Shown here one piece after another: positions 7,690-14,629 of a DNA stretch of 38,895 bases. A program made the translations under genes and the position numbers. Under the pieces are notes generated by a model that did no database searches, was not told the origin of the DNA, and saw only the letters and a program-made list of their open reading frames with translations. The DNA comes from Caballeronia glathei (lineage in GTDB: Bacteria; Pseudomonadota; Gammaproteobacteria; Burkholderiales; Burkholderiaceae), in the NCBI RefSeq assembly GCF_000698595.1, contig NZ_JFHC01000073.1:1-38895 (forward strand), in the 5' to 3' direction. Position 1 is the stretch's first letter; every line of letters begins with the position of its first letter.

Positions 7690-9141
7690 ATGAAACTCGA
7701 AATCGATGCGCAGACCGGCGTGCCGCTGACCGATCAGCTGGTCACGCAGATCGAGTCGCAGATCCGCTCGCGCCGCGTGCTCGCAGGCGCGAAGCTGCCG
7801 TCGATCCGGCAACTCGCCGCGGACCAGCACATCAGCCGCTTCCCCGTGATCGAGGCCTACGACCGCCTAGCCTCGCGCGGCCTGATCCAGCCGAAGCACG
7901 GTTCGGGGTTCTACGTCGCCAGCCATATCGACGATGAGGATCGCCGCCCCGGCGGCTGCGACCCCAGGCTTGCCGAGGAAGAATCGAGCCAGATCCTGCA
8001 GCAGTTCAACTACCCTGGCGAGACGCTGAAGCTCTCGAGCGGTTTCGTTCCCGAGTCGTGGCGCGACGTCGACGGCATCACGCAGGCGATCCGCCATGCG
8101 TCGCGGATGGACGTGAGCAGCGTAATCGACTATGCGATGCCGTACGGGGACACCAGCCTGCGCCACCAGGTCCAGTTGCGCCTTCATCACCTCGACATCG
8201 ACGCCGATCTCCAGCACGTGATGATCACGCATGGCGCGAGCCAGGCGCTCGATCTCGTCATACGGTTCATGCTGAAGGCGGGCGACACGGTGTTCGTCGA
8301 GGACCCGGGCTATTACAATCTCTTCGGCCTCTTGAAGCTTCAGGGCGTGCGGCTCGTCGGCGTGCCGCGTCTCGTGACCGGCCCGGACATCGATGCCGCC
8401 GAAGAACTGCTCAAGCGCCACCAGCCGAAGCTCTTTTTCATCAACACCGTCTTCCAGAATCCGACGGCCACGAATGTCGCGCCGCAAGTCGCCTTCCGGC
8501 TGCTCCAGCTCGCTCAACAACACGGCTTCTCCATCGTCGAGGATGACATCTACGCCGACTTCCAGGCCGTGCCGACGCAGCGGCTCGCGTCGCTCGACCA
8601 GCTCGATCGCGTGATTTATATCGGCGGTCTGTCGAAGACGCTATCGTCCTCGCTCAGGATCGGCTATCTCGCGGCGAGCAAAAGCCTGGTGAAGAATCTC
8701 GTCGATGTGAAGGTGCTGACGAGCCTCGGCGGCTCGCGTTTCAGCGAAGCCGTCGCGGCGAACCTGCTCGAGCGGGGCACGTACCGGAAGTATCTGGAAC
8801 GCCTGCGCCGTCGCGTGCGCGACGCGCTCTCGGGCGCCGCGCAGCAACTGGAAGCATGCGGCTGGGATGTGTTCGGCGAGCCGAGCGGCGGCAACTTCGT
8901 GTGGGCGAAGGTGCCGGGCATCGACGATTCAGCTGTGCTCGTGGAGGAAGCGCTGAAGTTCGGCATCACGCTCGCGCCGGGCAACTACTACCGGCCGAAC
9001 GGCGAAACCTGCCCGTGGGTGCGCATCAATTCGGCATATACCGGCGACCGGCGCGCGACGCGGTTCTTCGAGCACATGGGCGCGCGCGGAACGGACGACG
9101 CGCCCGGCGCCGAACCGTTGAAGATCCCGGCCGGGGCATGA
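7690..9141 (+). CDS. MocR-family regulator (GntR HTH plus aminotransferase-like domain)
   Basis: This 483-residue protein has an N-terminal GntR-type winged helix at about residues 5-75 (VLAGAKLPSIRQLAADQHIS and VIEAYDRLASRGLIQPKHGSGFYV). A fold-type I aminotransferase domain follows from about residue 110. The PLP-binding lysine is K316 in GGLSKTLSSSLRIGYLA, and NPTATN and VEDDIYADF are other family motifs. MocR proteins such as GabR and PdxR use PLP or amino-acid adducts as signals. It lies between oxlT and, convergently, a gabD-like gene. Control of either is possible, and GabR regulates GABA-to-succinate genes in Bacillus, but no divergent target is present, so its target is unknown. No clear ribosome binding site precedes ATG 7690. 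Confidence 0.88.
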   Translation: MKLEIDAQTGVPLTDQLVTQIESQIRSRRVLAGAKLPSIRQLAADQHISRFPVIEAYDRLASRGLIQPKHGSGFYVASHIDDEDRRPGGCDPRLAEEESSQILQQFNYPGETLKLSSGFVPESWRDVDGITQAIRHASRMDVSSVIDYAMPYGDTSLRHQVQLRLHHLDIDADLQHVMITHGASQALDLVIRFMLKAGDTVFVEDPGYYNLFGLLKLQGVRLVGVPRLVTGPDIDAAEELLKRHQPKLFFINTVFQNPTATNVAPQVAFRLLQLAQQHGFSIVEDDIYADFQAVPTQRLASLDQLDRVIYIGGLSKTLSSSLRIGYLAASKSLVKNLVDVKVLTSLGGSRFSEAVAANLLERGTYRKYLERLRRRVRDALSGAAQQLEACGWDVFGEPSGGNFVWAKVPGIDDSAVLVEEALKFGITLAPGNYYRPNGETCPWVRINSAYTGDRRATRFFEHMGARGTDDAPGAEPLKIPAGA

Positions 9142-9147
9142 CCGATG

Positions 9148-9176
9148 GCGCGATGCGGCTCGATGCCTCATCGCGC
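9148..9176. terminator. Stem-loop between convergent mocR and gabD genes
   Basis: GCGCGATG pairs with CATCGCGC, extended by GGC/GCC around a TCGAT loop. There is no T-tract on either side, so it is either a weak bidirectional terminator or a protective 3' hairpin. Confidence 0.4.
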
Positions 9177-9187
9177 GCCTCCTTCGA

Positions 9188-10630
9188 TCAGCGATGTTCC
9201 GTCACGAACTTGGTGACGAGATACGGCTCCATCGCTTCGCTGCCGCCTTCCGAGCCATAGCCCGAATCCTTCACGCCGCCAAACGGCGTTTCGGGCAGCG
9301 AGAGACCGTGGTGATTGATCGAAACCATGCCGCTCTCGATATCGTTCGACACCGCCGCCGACGTCGCCCCCGAACGCGTGTAGGCATACGCTGCGAGGCC
9401 GTACGGCAGGCGATTCGCCTCGGCGATCGCCTCATCGTAGGACTTGAACGTCGAAATCGGCGCGATCGGGCCGAACGGCTCCTCGGTCATGATGCGCGCG
9501 CTCAGCGGCACGTCCACGAGCACCGTCGGCGCGAAGAAGAAGCCTTCGCGGCCCACGCGCTCGCCGCCCGTCAGCACCTTCGCGCCGTGCTCGCGCGCAT
9601 CGGCGACGAGCCGCTCCATCGCTTCCAGACGGCGGCCGTTGGCGAGCGCGCCCATCTGCACGCCGTCTTCGAGCCCGTTGCCGACCTTGATCGCGCGCGC
9701 CGTCGCGACGAAGTGCTGCGTAAACTCTTCGTAAGCGGACTCCTCGACGAGAAAGCGCGTCGGCGAAATGCAGACCTGCCCGGCATTGCGGAACTTCGCC
9801 GCCGCAAGCAGCTTCGCCGCGCGCGGCACGTCGCTGTCCGCGAAGACGAGTGCGGGCGCATGGCCGCCGAGTTCCATCGTCGCGCGCTTCATGTGCTCGC
9901 CCGCGAGCGACGCGAGAAGCTTGCCGACGGCGGTCGAGCCGGTGAACGAAATCTTGCGGATCGTCGGGTGCGAGATCAGATACTTCGACACATCCGCCGG
10001 CACGCCGAACACGAGATTGAGCACGCCCGCGGGCAGCCCGGCGTCGACATACGCCTGCACCAGCGCGGCGCAGCTTGCGGGCGTTTCCTCCGGTCCCTTC
10101 AGGACGACGGAGCAGCCCGCGGCCAGCGCGGCCGACACCTTGCGCACCGCCTGATTGATCGGGAAATTCCACGGCGTGAAGGCGGCGACGGGTCCGACCG
10201 GCTCGCGCGTGACGATCTGGCGAACCGCGTCCGCGCGCGACGGAATCACGCGGCCATACGTGCGGCGCGCTTCCTCGGCGAACCAGTCGATAATGTCGGC
10301 GGCGGCGAGCGTTTCGATGCGCGCTTCCGCAAGCGGCTTGCCCTGCTCCATCGTCATGATCGCGGCGATCTGCTCGGTGCGATCACGCAGGATCTGCGCG
10401 GCGCGGCGCATGAGCTTGCTGCGCTCGAACGCGGACACCTTGCGCCACGCGCTGAAGCCGCGCGCGGCGGCGTCGGCGGCCTGAGCGAGCTCCGCCTCGC
10501 CTGCAAGCGCGAGTCGTCCGATCTGCGCTTCATTGGCAGGGTTGATCACGGCGGTGTCGCGCGTGCCTGCGCGCCATGCGCCGTCGATAAAGAGCTGTGT
10601 GTCGGGATAGGCGGATTGTGTGCTGCTCAT
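9188..10630 (-). CDS. gabD: NAD(P)-dependent succinate-semialdehyde dehydrogenase-type aldehyde dehydrogenase
   Basis: This is a 480-residue aldehyde dehydrogenase of the GabD branch. The catalytic cysteine is C287 in NAGQVCISPTRF, the general base is Glu253 in MELGGHAPALVF, and the cofactor signature is FTPWNFPINQAVRK. The GGHAP variant is typical of the SSADH / alpha-ketoglutaric semialdehyde group, so oxidation of succinate semialdehyde or a related semialdehyde is likely but not proven. The frame is open 47 codons further upstream; I chose ATG 10630 because GGAGA precedes it and the family N-terminus starts there. It is divergent from the MarR gene, whose operator-like dyad lies in the shared region, and converges on the MocR gene. 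Either regulator could control it. Confidence 0.82.
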   Translation of the reverse strand: MSSTQSAYPDTQLFIDGAWRAGTRDTAVINPANEAQIGRLALAGEAELAQAADAAARGFSAWRKVSAFERSKLMRRAAQILRDRTEQIAAIMTMEQGKPLAEARIETLAAADIIDWFAEEARRTYGRVIPSRADAVRQIVTREPVGPVAAFTPWNFPINQAVRKVSAALAAGCSVVLKGPEETPASCAALVQAYVDAGLPAGVLNLVFGVPADVSKYLISHPTIRKISFTGSTAVGKLLASLAGEHMKRATMELGGHAPALVFADSDVPRAAKLLAAAKFRNAGQVCISPTRFLVEESAYEEFTQHFVATARAIKVGNGLEDGVQMGALANGRRLEAMERLVADAREHGAKVLTGGERVGREGFFFAPTVLVDVPLSARIMTEEPFGPIAPISTFKSYDEAIAEANRLPYGLAAYAYTRSGATSAAVSNDIESGMVSINHHGLSLPETPFGGVKDSGYGSEGGSEAMEPYLVTKFVTEHR

Positions 10631-10779
10631 GCAAGTCTCCTTTCGGGGTGGGCTTTGGCGCGGGGAATCGCAGGGCGTGGCCCGCGTGCGCGACCATCGA
10701 TGGTAACGCGAACACGGCAAGTCTGCCGGGCCTGCGATCACCGCGCAATGAACCCGCCGTGAGAATTTCATCGCCTGAT

Positions 10780-10795
10780 AGTTGCATAGCGAACT
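10780..10795 (+). promoter_or_regulatory. Shared dyad, copy 1 (upstream of marR and gabD)
   Basis: AGTTGCATAGCGAACT is an inverted repeat of the form AGTT-x-GC-N2/3-GC-x-AACT. It sits 22 bases before the marR start in the divergent region. A near-identical copy lies before the tautomerase gene at 11250, so this is the probable MarR operator. Confidence 0.6.
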
Positions 10796-10816
10796 TGTTT
10801 AAGCTAAGCTGCCTTC

Positions 10817-11233
10817 ATGTTCGATCACTGCCTCTACTTCAACACTACCGCGCTGGCTCGCGTGCTCGAGCGTGAATGGTCGAAGGCGTTCAAGCCTTTC
10901 GGCCTTACGCCGTCGCAGGCATTTTTGCTGCGCGCGATACTGGATAAGCCCGGCCTGCTGCAAAGCGAATTGGCGGCGGGTCTTGCCATCTCGCGCCCCA
11001 CGGCCACGCGCACGCTCGACGGTTTGCAGAAGCTCGGCCTGATCGAGCGCTGGTCCACGGAGCGGGACGGCCGGGAGTCGGCCATTCACGCCACGGCGCT
11101 CGGCGAGTCGCTGAAGGACGCACTCAACGGCGCAAGCGCGGAAGTGACGAGGCGGTTGAAGAAGAAGCTGGGCGTCGGGCACTTCGACGACGCTGTATCG
11201 AAGATGAAAGGAGTTCGTTCCAGTATCGAGTGA
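10817..11233 (+). CDS. MarR-family transcriptional regulator
   Basis: This encodes a 138-residue winged-helix protein. The DNA-binding region is visible as GLTPSQAFLLRAILDKPGLLQSELAAGLAISRPTATRTLDGLQKLGLIER (about residues 32-81), followed by the wing STERDGRESAIHATALGE. MarR proteins are dimers released from DNA by small ligands, often phenolics or oxidants. The gene is divergent from gabD and 51 bases before the tautomerase gene. The same 16-base dyad lies before both marR and the tautomerase, so the regulator probably represses itself and the tautomerase. The ligand is unknown. Confidence 0.88.
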   Translation: MFDHCLYFNTTALARVLEREWSKAFKPFGLTPSQAFLLRAILDKPGLLQSELAAGLAISRPTATRTLDGLQKLGLIERWSTERDGRESAIHATALGESLKDALNGASAEVTRRLKKKLGVGHFDDAVSKMKGVRSSIE

Positions 11234-11249
11234 TTTTTTTTGTTCTTAT

Positions 11250-11265
11250 AGTTGCATTGCTAACT
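11250..11265 (+). promoter_or_regulatory. Shared dyad, copy 2 (upstream of tautomerase)
   Basis: AGTTGCATTGCTAACT matches copy 1 at 10780 in 14 of 16 positions and has the same symmetry. It lies 20 bases before the tautomerase ATG, which implies a second promoter inside the marR-tautomerase pair. Confidence 0.6.
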
Positions 11266-11284
11266 AAATTCCGGAGCAACGATC

Positions 11285-11674
11285 ATGCCTATCCTCAACG
11301 TAAAAGTGAGCGCAAGGAAGTCGCCCGAACTGACGCGCGAAATCTCCGAACTGCTGCTCGACCTGACCACCCGCATACTGGGAAAGAAGCGCGAAGTGAC
11401 GGCCATCGCCATCGATTTCGTGGAGCACGACAGCTGGGTGGTCGGGGGTCATCTTCTGAGCGAGCAGAACAGGAACAGCTTCTACTTCGACATCAAGATC
11501 ACCGACGAAACGAATACGAAAGACGAGAAGGCGCGCTACATCAGGGAAGCGTTCGCGGGCTTCGAGCGCATTCTCGGCAACCTGCACGAGGAGAGCTACA
11601 TCTATGTGCAGGATGTGAAGGCCGCATCGTACGGATACGGCGGCTACACGCAGGAATACCGGTACCAGCATTGA
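11285..11674 (+). CDS. Tautomerase-superfamily protein
   Basis: This 129-residue protein begins MPILNVKVSA. Removal of Met exposes the N-terminal proline that is the general base of 4-oxalocrotonate tautomerase / MSAD / cis-CaaD enzymes. The length is about twice that of 4-OT and close to the trimeric cis-CaaD and MSAD members, in which one chain carries two beta-alpha-beta units. The C-terminal part is rich in Tyr and Gly (ASYGYGGYTQEYRYQ). The substrate cannot be assigned. It follows the MarR gene with its own dyad and a CCGGAGCAAC ribosome binding site. Since the divergent gene is an aldehyde dehydrogenase, a role in detoxifying a carbonyl or dicarboxylate intermediate is plausible. Confidence 0.82.
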   Translation: MPILNVKVSARKSPELTREISELLLDLTTRILGKKREVTAIAIDFVEHDSWVVGGHLLSEQNRNSFYFDIKITDETNTKDEKARYIREAFAGFERILGNLHEESYIYVQDVKAASYGYGGYTQEYRYQH

Positions 11675-11685
11675 CCGGAAATAGA

Positions 11686-11711
11686 GCCCGCCGACCGGGG
11701 GTCGGGCGGGC
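11686..11711. terminator. GC-rich stem-loop between convergent genes
   Basis: GCCCGCCGAC pairs with GTCGGGCGGGC with one bulge and a short G-rich loop. It fills the gap between the tautomerase and the convergent DUF5666 gene but has no T-tract. Confidence 0.45.
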
Positions 11712-11718
11712 CGGATCA

Positions 11719-12333
11719 TTACATCGGCGGAGCGACGCCGTCCTTCTCGACCACGATGCGTTGCGCGGCATACTCGCCGTCCTTGCCGGGGGCCGCAACG
11801 ACGAACACCTTCTTGCCCGCCGTCAGATCGGTGCGCGCGGCCGGCAGGAAAGTGACGATCGGCACGTTCTCCGGCACGACGACCGAGTTGCTGCCGCCCT
11901 TGTACGAAAGCTTCAGATCGCGCCCGTTCGTCGATTCGACAACCGTATCCACGTTCGCATTCGTCATCGTGCTGTTGGGGCCGAGGTCCCATGCATAGTG
12001 ACCTTCGCCCGTGCCGCGCGCGGACTCGGGGAAGACCACCACTTCGGTCGCCGTCATCTTGCCGTCGGTGCCGGTCGTCGCTGCCGTGCCGATGAAGGAG
12101 CCGGGCTTGATGTCGGACAGCTTGATGTTCTTCACCGCCGACACCTTCACATCCTGCTTGACGTCGATCTTGACCGTGTCGCCGCTACGCCGGTGGACCG
12201 TCAGCGTGTCGCCCGAGAGCGAGACGATGTCGCCGCGGATGCGCGTGGGCTTGGCGGCGGGCGTCTGCGCGAACGCCGCGGAAGCGACGACGAGCGTCGC
12301 GACGGAAACACCGAATTTCATGCGAAATGACAT
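11719..12333 (-). CDS. DUF5666-like exported protein
   Basis: This is a 204-residue protein with an N-terminal signal peptide (MSFRMKFGVSVATLVVASAAFA, cleavage after AFA-Q). It is followed by small-barrel repeats with TRIRGDIVSLSGDTLTVHRRSGDTVKIDV and GKKVFVVAAPGKDGEYAAQRIVV, the pattern of DUF5666/OB-like periplasmic proteins. The function is unknown. The ATG at 12333 was chosen over an upstream start because it has GGAG and begins the signal peptide. It is the third gene of a minus-strand operon after the cytochrome b561 and molybdopterin oxidoreductase genes, 40 bases behind the latter, so it may assist or be co-induced with that periplasmic redox pair. Confidence 0.75.
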   Translation of the reverse strand: MSFRMKFGVSVATLVVASAAFAQTPAAKPTRIRGDIVSLSGDTLTVHRRSGDTVKIDVKQDVKVSAVKNIKLSDIKPGSFIGTAATTGTDGKMTATEVVVFPESARGTGEGHYAWDLGPNSTMTNANVDTVVESTNGRDLKLSYKGGSNSVVVPENVPIVTFLPAARTDLTAGKKVFVVAAPGKDGEYAAQRIVVEKDGVAPPM

Positions 12334-12373
12334 GGAAGCTCCATTGAAGTAACGGTAAGACAATCGAACCGGT

Positions 12374-13156
12374 TCATGATCCGCCGAACCAGTTATAGCC
12401 CTGGTTCTCCCAGTAACCACCGGGATATTGGTTGGTAACGGTGATTGAGACGATGTGTTTCGGATTCTTGTAGCCGAGCTTCGTCGGCATGCGCAGCTTC
12501 ATCGGAAAGCCGTACTTCGGCGGAAGCACCTGGCCGTCGTAAGTCAATGTGAGGAGCGTCTGCGCGTGCAGCGCGGTCGGCATGTCGATGCTCGTCGAGT
12601 AGTTGTCGGCGCACTGGAAGGCGACGTACTTCGCCGTCGTGTCCGCGCCCGAGCGGGCGAGAAAGTCCGCGAAGCGCACGCCGCCCCATTTGCCGATGGC
12701 GCTCCAGCCCTCGATGCAGATATGCCGCGTAATCTGGCTTTCCTGCGGCAGGGCGCGAAGCTCTTCGAGCGTCCACACACGCTTGCCCCTGGCGAGTCCG
12801 CCGACCTGGAGACGATACGTCGCCGGATCGACCTCCGGCACTTCGTCGATGTCATAGAACGCGTTGAACGGAAACGGCCGCGTGATCATCGACTCGGGAT
12901 AGGTCGGCGCGAGCTTGTTCGGATCGAAGAGCAGCGCCTGCGCGTCGTCGTTGAACGAGGACATCTTGCGCAGCATGGCGTTGACAGACTTGTCGTTGGT
13001 CAGGTCGCAGCCCGAGAGCATCGCGAGGCCGCCGAGCGTAAGAATGCGCTTGCCGAAAAGACGCCGCGCGGGCGCCCTCAATTCCTTTTGCGCATCCTTG
13101 ATGATCGACGCCGCGTCGAGGCCGGATACGCCCGTAAGAATCTTGCGGATCGACAT
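12374..13156 (-). CDS. Molybdopterin-dependent oxidoreductase (SuoX/MsrP-like)
   Basis: This is a 260-residue member of the sulfite-oxidase fold. The molybdenum-ligating cysteine is C147 in RHICIEGWSAIGKWGG, and FPMKLRMPTKLGYKNPKHI closes the domain. MsrP (YedY) of this family repairs oxidised methionines in the periplasm with electrons from a membrane haem partner. Here a cytochrome b561 gene precedes it by 3 bases and would serve as that donor. Residues 31-50 read RRLFGKRILTLGGLAMLSGC, a twin-arginine plus lipobox-like segment ending in C50, preceded by 30 extra residues. Export by Tat, perhaps as a lipoprotein, is likely, but the real start may lie downstream. The substrate is not proven, so I do not name it msrP. 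Confidence 0.85.
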   Translation of the reverse strand: MSIRKILTGVSGLDAASIIKDAQKELRAPARRLFGKRILTLGGLAMLSGCDLTNDKSVNAMLRKMSSFNDDAQALLFDPNKLAPTYPESMITRPFPFNAFYDIDEVPEVDPATYRLQVGGLARGKRVWTLEELRALPQESQITRHICIEGWSAIGKWGGVRFADFLARSGADTTAKYVAFQCADNYSTSIDMPTALHAQTLLTLTYDGQVLPPKYGFPMKLRMPTKLGYKNPKHIVSITVTNQYPGGYWENQGYNWFGGS

Positions 13157-13159
13157 GAA

Positions 13160-13753
13160 TCAACGTCCCCGAATCATCAAGAGCAGCGAACGCGGCACGA
13201 GCGCGACCATCACGACGTGCAGCACGAAGAAAGCCACCAGAAAGCTCATGGCGAAAAAGTGCACGACGCGCGCGGAGTCATAACCGCCCATCAGCGTGCG
13301 AAGCATCGGAAACTGCACAGATTTCCAGACCGCAAGCCCCGACAGGATGACAATCACGAGATCGGCGATCACCGCGAGATACGCGAACTTCTGCACCGCG
13401 TTGTATTGCGACAGGTCGTCGTGACCCAGCTTGCCGCGCAGCGCAGCCAGCGCGTCGGCGACGACGCTCTTTACGCTGACGGGCCACAGCTTGCGGTGAA
13501 AGCGCCCCGTTGCCGTATTGAGGACCACGTACGCGATGAAGTTCGCGACCAGCAGCCACATCGCCGCGAAGTGCCACTGGAGCGCGCCGCCGAGCCAGCC
13601 GCCGAGCGTGATGCCCGCAGGGAACGTGAGCGCGCTGAAAATCGGCGATGCATTGTAGATCTGCCAGCCGCTCGTCACCATCACGACGACGGCCAGCGCG
13701 TTGATCCAGTGGGTCACGCGGACCCAGCCCGGCTGAACGGTCTGCTGCTTCAA
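13160..13753 (-). CDS. Cytochrome b561-type membrane subunit
   Basis: This 197-residue protein has four membrane segments and histidines placed for two b haems. The first helix carries RVTHWINALAVVVMVTSGW, a helix 2 histidine is in LQWHFAAMWLL, and the last two are in ARVVHFFAMSFLVAFFVLHVVM. It matches the cytochrome b561 / Ni-Fe hydrogenase b-type family. With the molybdopterin enzyme encoded 3 bases downstream it forms a quinol-to-periplasm electron route, equivalent in role, though not in sequence, to MsrQ. It is the first gene of the minus-strand operon, divergent from the two-component system across 204 bases. Confidence 0.85.
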   Translation of the reverse strand: MKQQTVQPGWVRVTHWINALAVVVMVTSGWQIYNASPIFSALTFPAGITLGGWLGGALQWHFAAMWLLVANFIAYVVLNTATGRFHRKLWPVSVKSVVADALAALRGKLGHDDLSQYNAVQKFAYLAVIADLVIVILSGLAVWKSVQFPMLRTLMGGYDSARVVHFFAMSFLVAFFVLHVVMVALVPRSLLLMIRGR

Positions 13754-13870
13754 GTTCGTCTCGCCCTGTGTTGCAATGCGTTGAACAGCCGGCGCGAAAG
13801 GGGGTGTAGCGCATCGGGGCCGGCATCTCGATTCCAGCAGGCATGTTAGCGACGGCCCTCTGATGCACGC

Positions 13871-13930
13871 ATGACGGCTCTATGACTTTTTTGTCATTTT
13901 CGGGGGGCACCTGCGCGCGCTCGTTAAAAT
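13871..13930. promoter_or_regulatory. Candidate response-regulator site between divergent operons
   Basis: Two ATGAC half-sites lie 11 bases apart in direct repeat (13871 and 13882), and the second also forms ATGAC-N6-GTCAT (13882-13897). Eleven-base periodicity is usual for OmpR-family binding. A -10-like TAAAAT (13925-13930) precedes the regulator gene but no -35 is evident, which fits activator-dependent transcription. Confidence 0.4.
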
Positions 13931-13957
13931 ATCCTTACTCCATTCATCGCCACGGGC

Positions 13958-14629
13958 ATGACCATCCTCGTTATCGAAGACGACCGCAAGACCGGCGACT
14001 ACCTGAAAAAAGGGCTCACCGAGTCGGGCTATCAGGTCGATCTCGTTCGCAACGGCAACGACGGGCTGCATCAGGCGCTCGCGCATCCTTACGAACTGAT
14101 CGTGCTCGACGTCATGCTGCCCGGCATCGACGGCTGGCAGATCATGTCGGCGTTGCGCGCAAAGCGTGACCTGCCTGTCATTTTTCTCACGGCCCGCGAT
14201 CACGTGACCGACCGCATTCATGGCCTCGAACTCGGCGCCGACGACTATCTCGTCAAGCCGTTCTCGTTCACCGAACTGGTGCTGCGCATCCGCACGCTCC
14301 TGCGCCGTGGCGTGGTGCGCGAGTCGGATGTGTTCCAGATCGCGGACCTGCACGTGGACGTCCTGCGCCGCAAGGTGACGCGTCAGGGTATCGATATCGC
14401 GCTCACCAACAAGGAATTTGCGCTGCTGCATCTCTTCTGCAAGCGTCAGGGCGAGGCGCTGTCGCGCACGCTGATCGCATCGGAAGTATGGGACATGAAT
14501 TTCGACAGCGACACCAACGTGGTCGATGTCGCCATCAAGCGGCTGCGCGCGAAGGTCGATCAGCCGTTCGAGATCAAGCTCATCCACACGGTGCGCAGCA
14601 TCGGCTACTCGTTCGGAGAGAATCCTTGA
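13958..14629 (+). CDS. OmpR/PhoB-family response regulator (CusR/HprR-like)
   Basis: This encodes 223 residues. The receiver domain (1-115) contains acidic D8/D9, the phosphoacceptor D51 in LIVLDVMLPGIDGW, and the conserved lysine in YLVKPFSF. A winged-helix output domain runs from about 125 to 220 and ends in HTVRSIGYSFGE. The overall shape is that of the heavy-metal/oxidative-stress subgroup (CusR, CopR, HprR). It overlaps the sensor kinase start by TTGA, so the two are translated together. It is divergent from a molybdopterin oxidoreductase/cytochrome operon, as HprRS is near msrPQ in E. coli, so it probably controls that operon. Confidence 0.92.
   Translation: MTILVIEDDRKTGDYLKKGLTESGYQVDLVRNGNDGLHQALAHPYELIVLDVMLPGIDGWQIMSALRAKRDLPVIFLTARDHVTDRIHGLELGADDYLVKPFSFTELVLRIRTLLRRGVVRESDVFQIADLHVDVLRRKVTRQGIDIALTNKEFALLHLFCKRQGEALSRTLIASEVWDMNFDSDTNVVDVAIKRLRAKVDQPFEIKLIHTVRSIGYSFGENP

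Noticed and set aside
12455..13849. Long plus-strand open frame across the cytochrome/molybdoenzyme operon
   Set aside because: It is antisense to two well-recognised genes, has charged low-quality composition and no domain.
14488..14625. ATG start of the sensor kinase at 14488
   Set aside because: It would place 46 charged residues encoded out of frame within the response regulator before the first membrane helix; TTG 14626 overlapping the regulator stop is far better.
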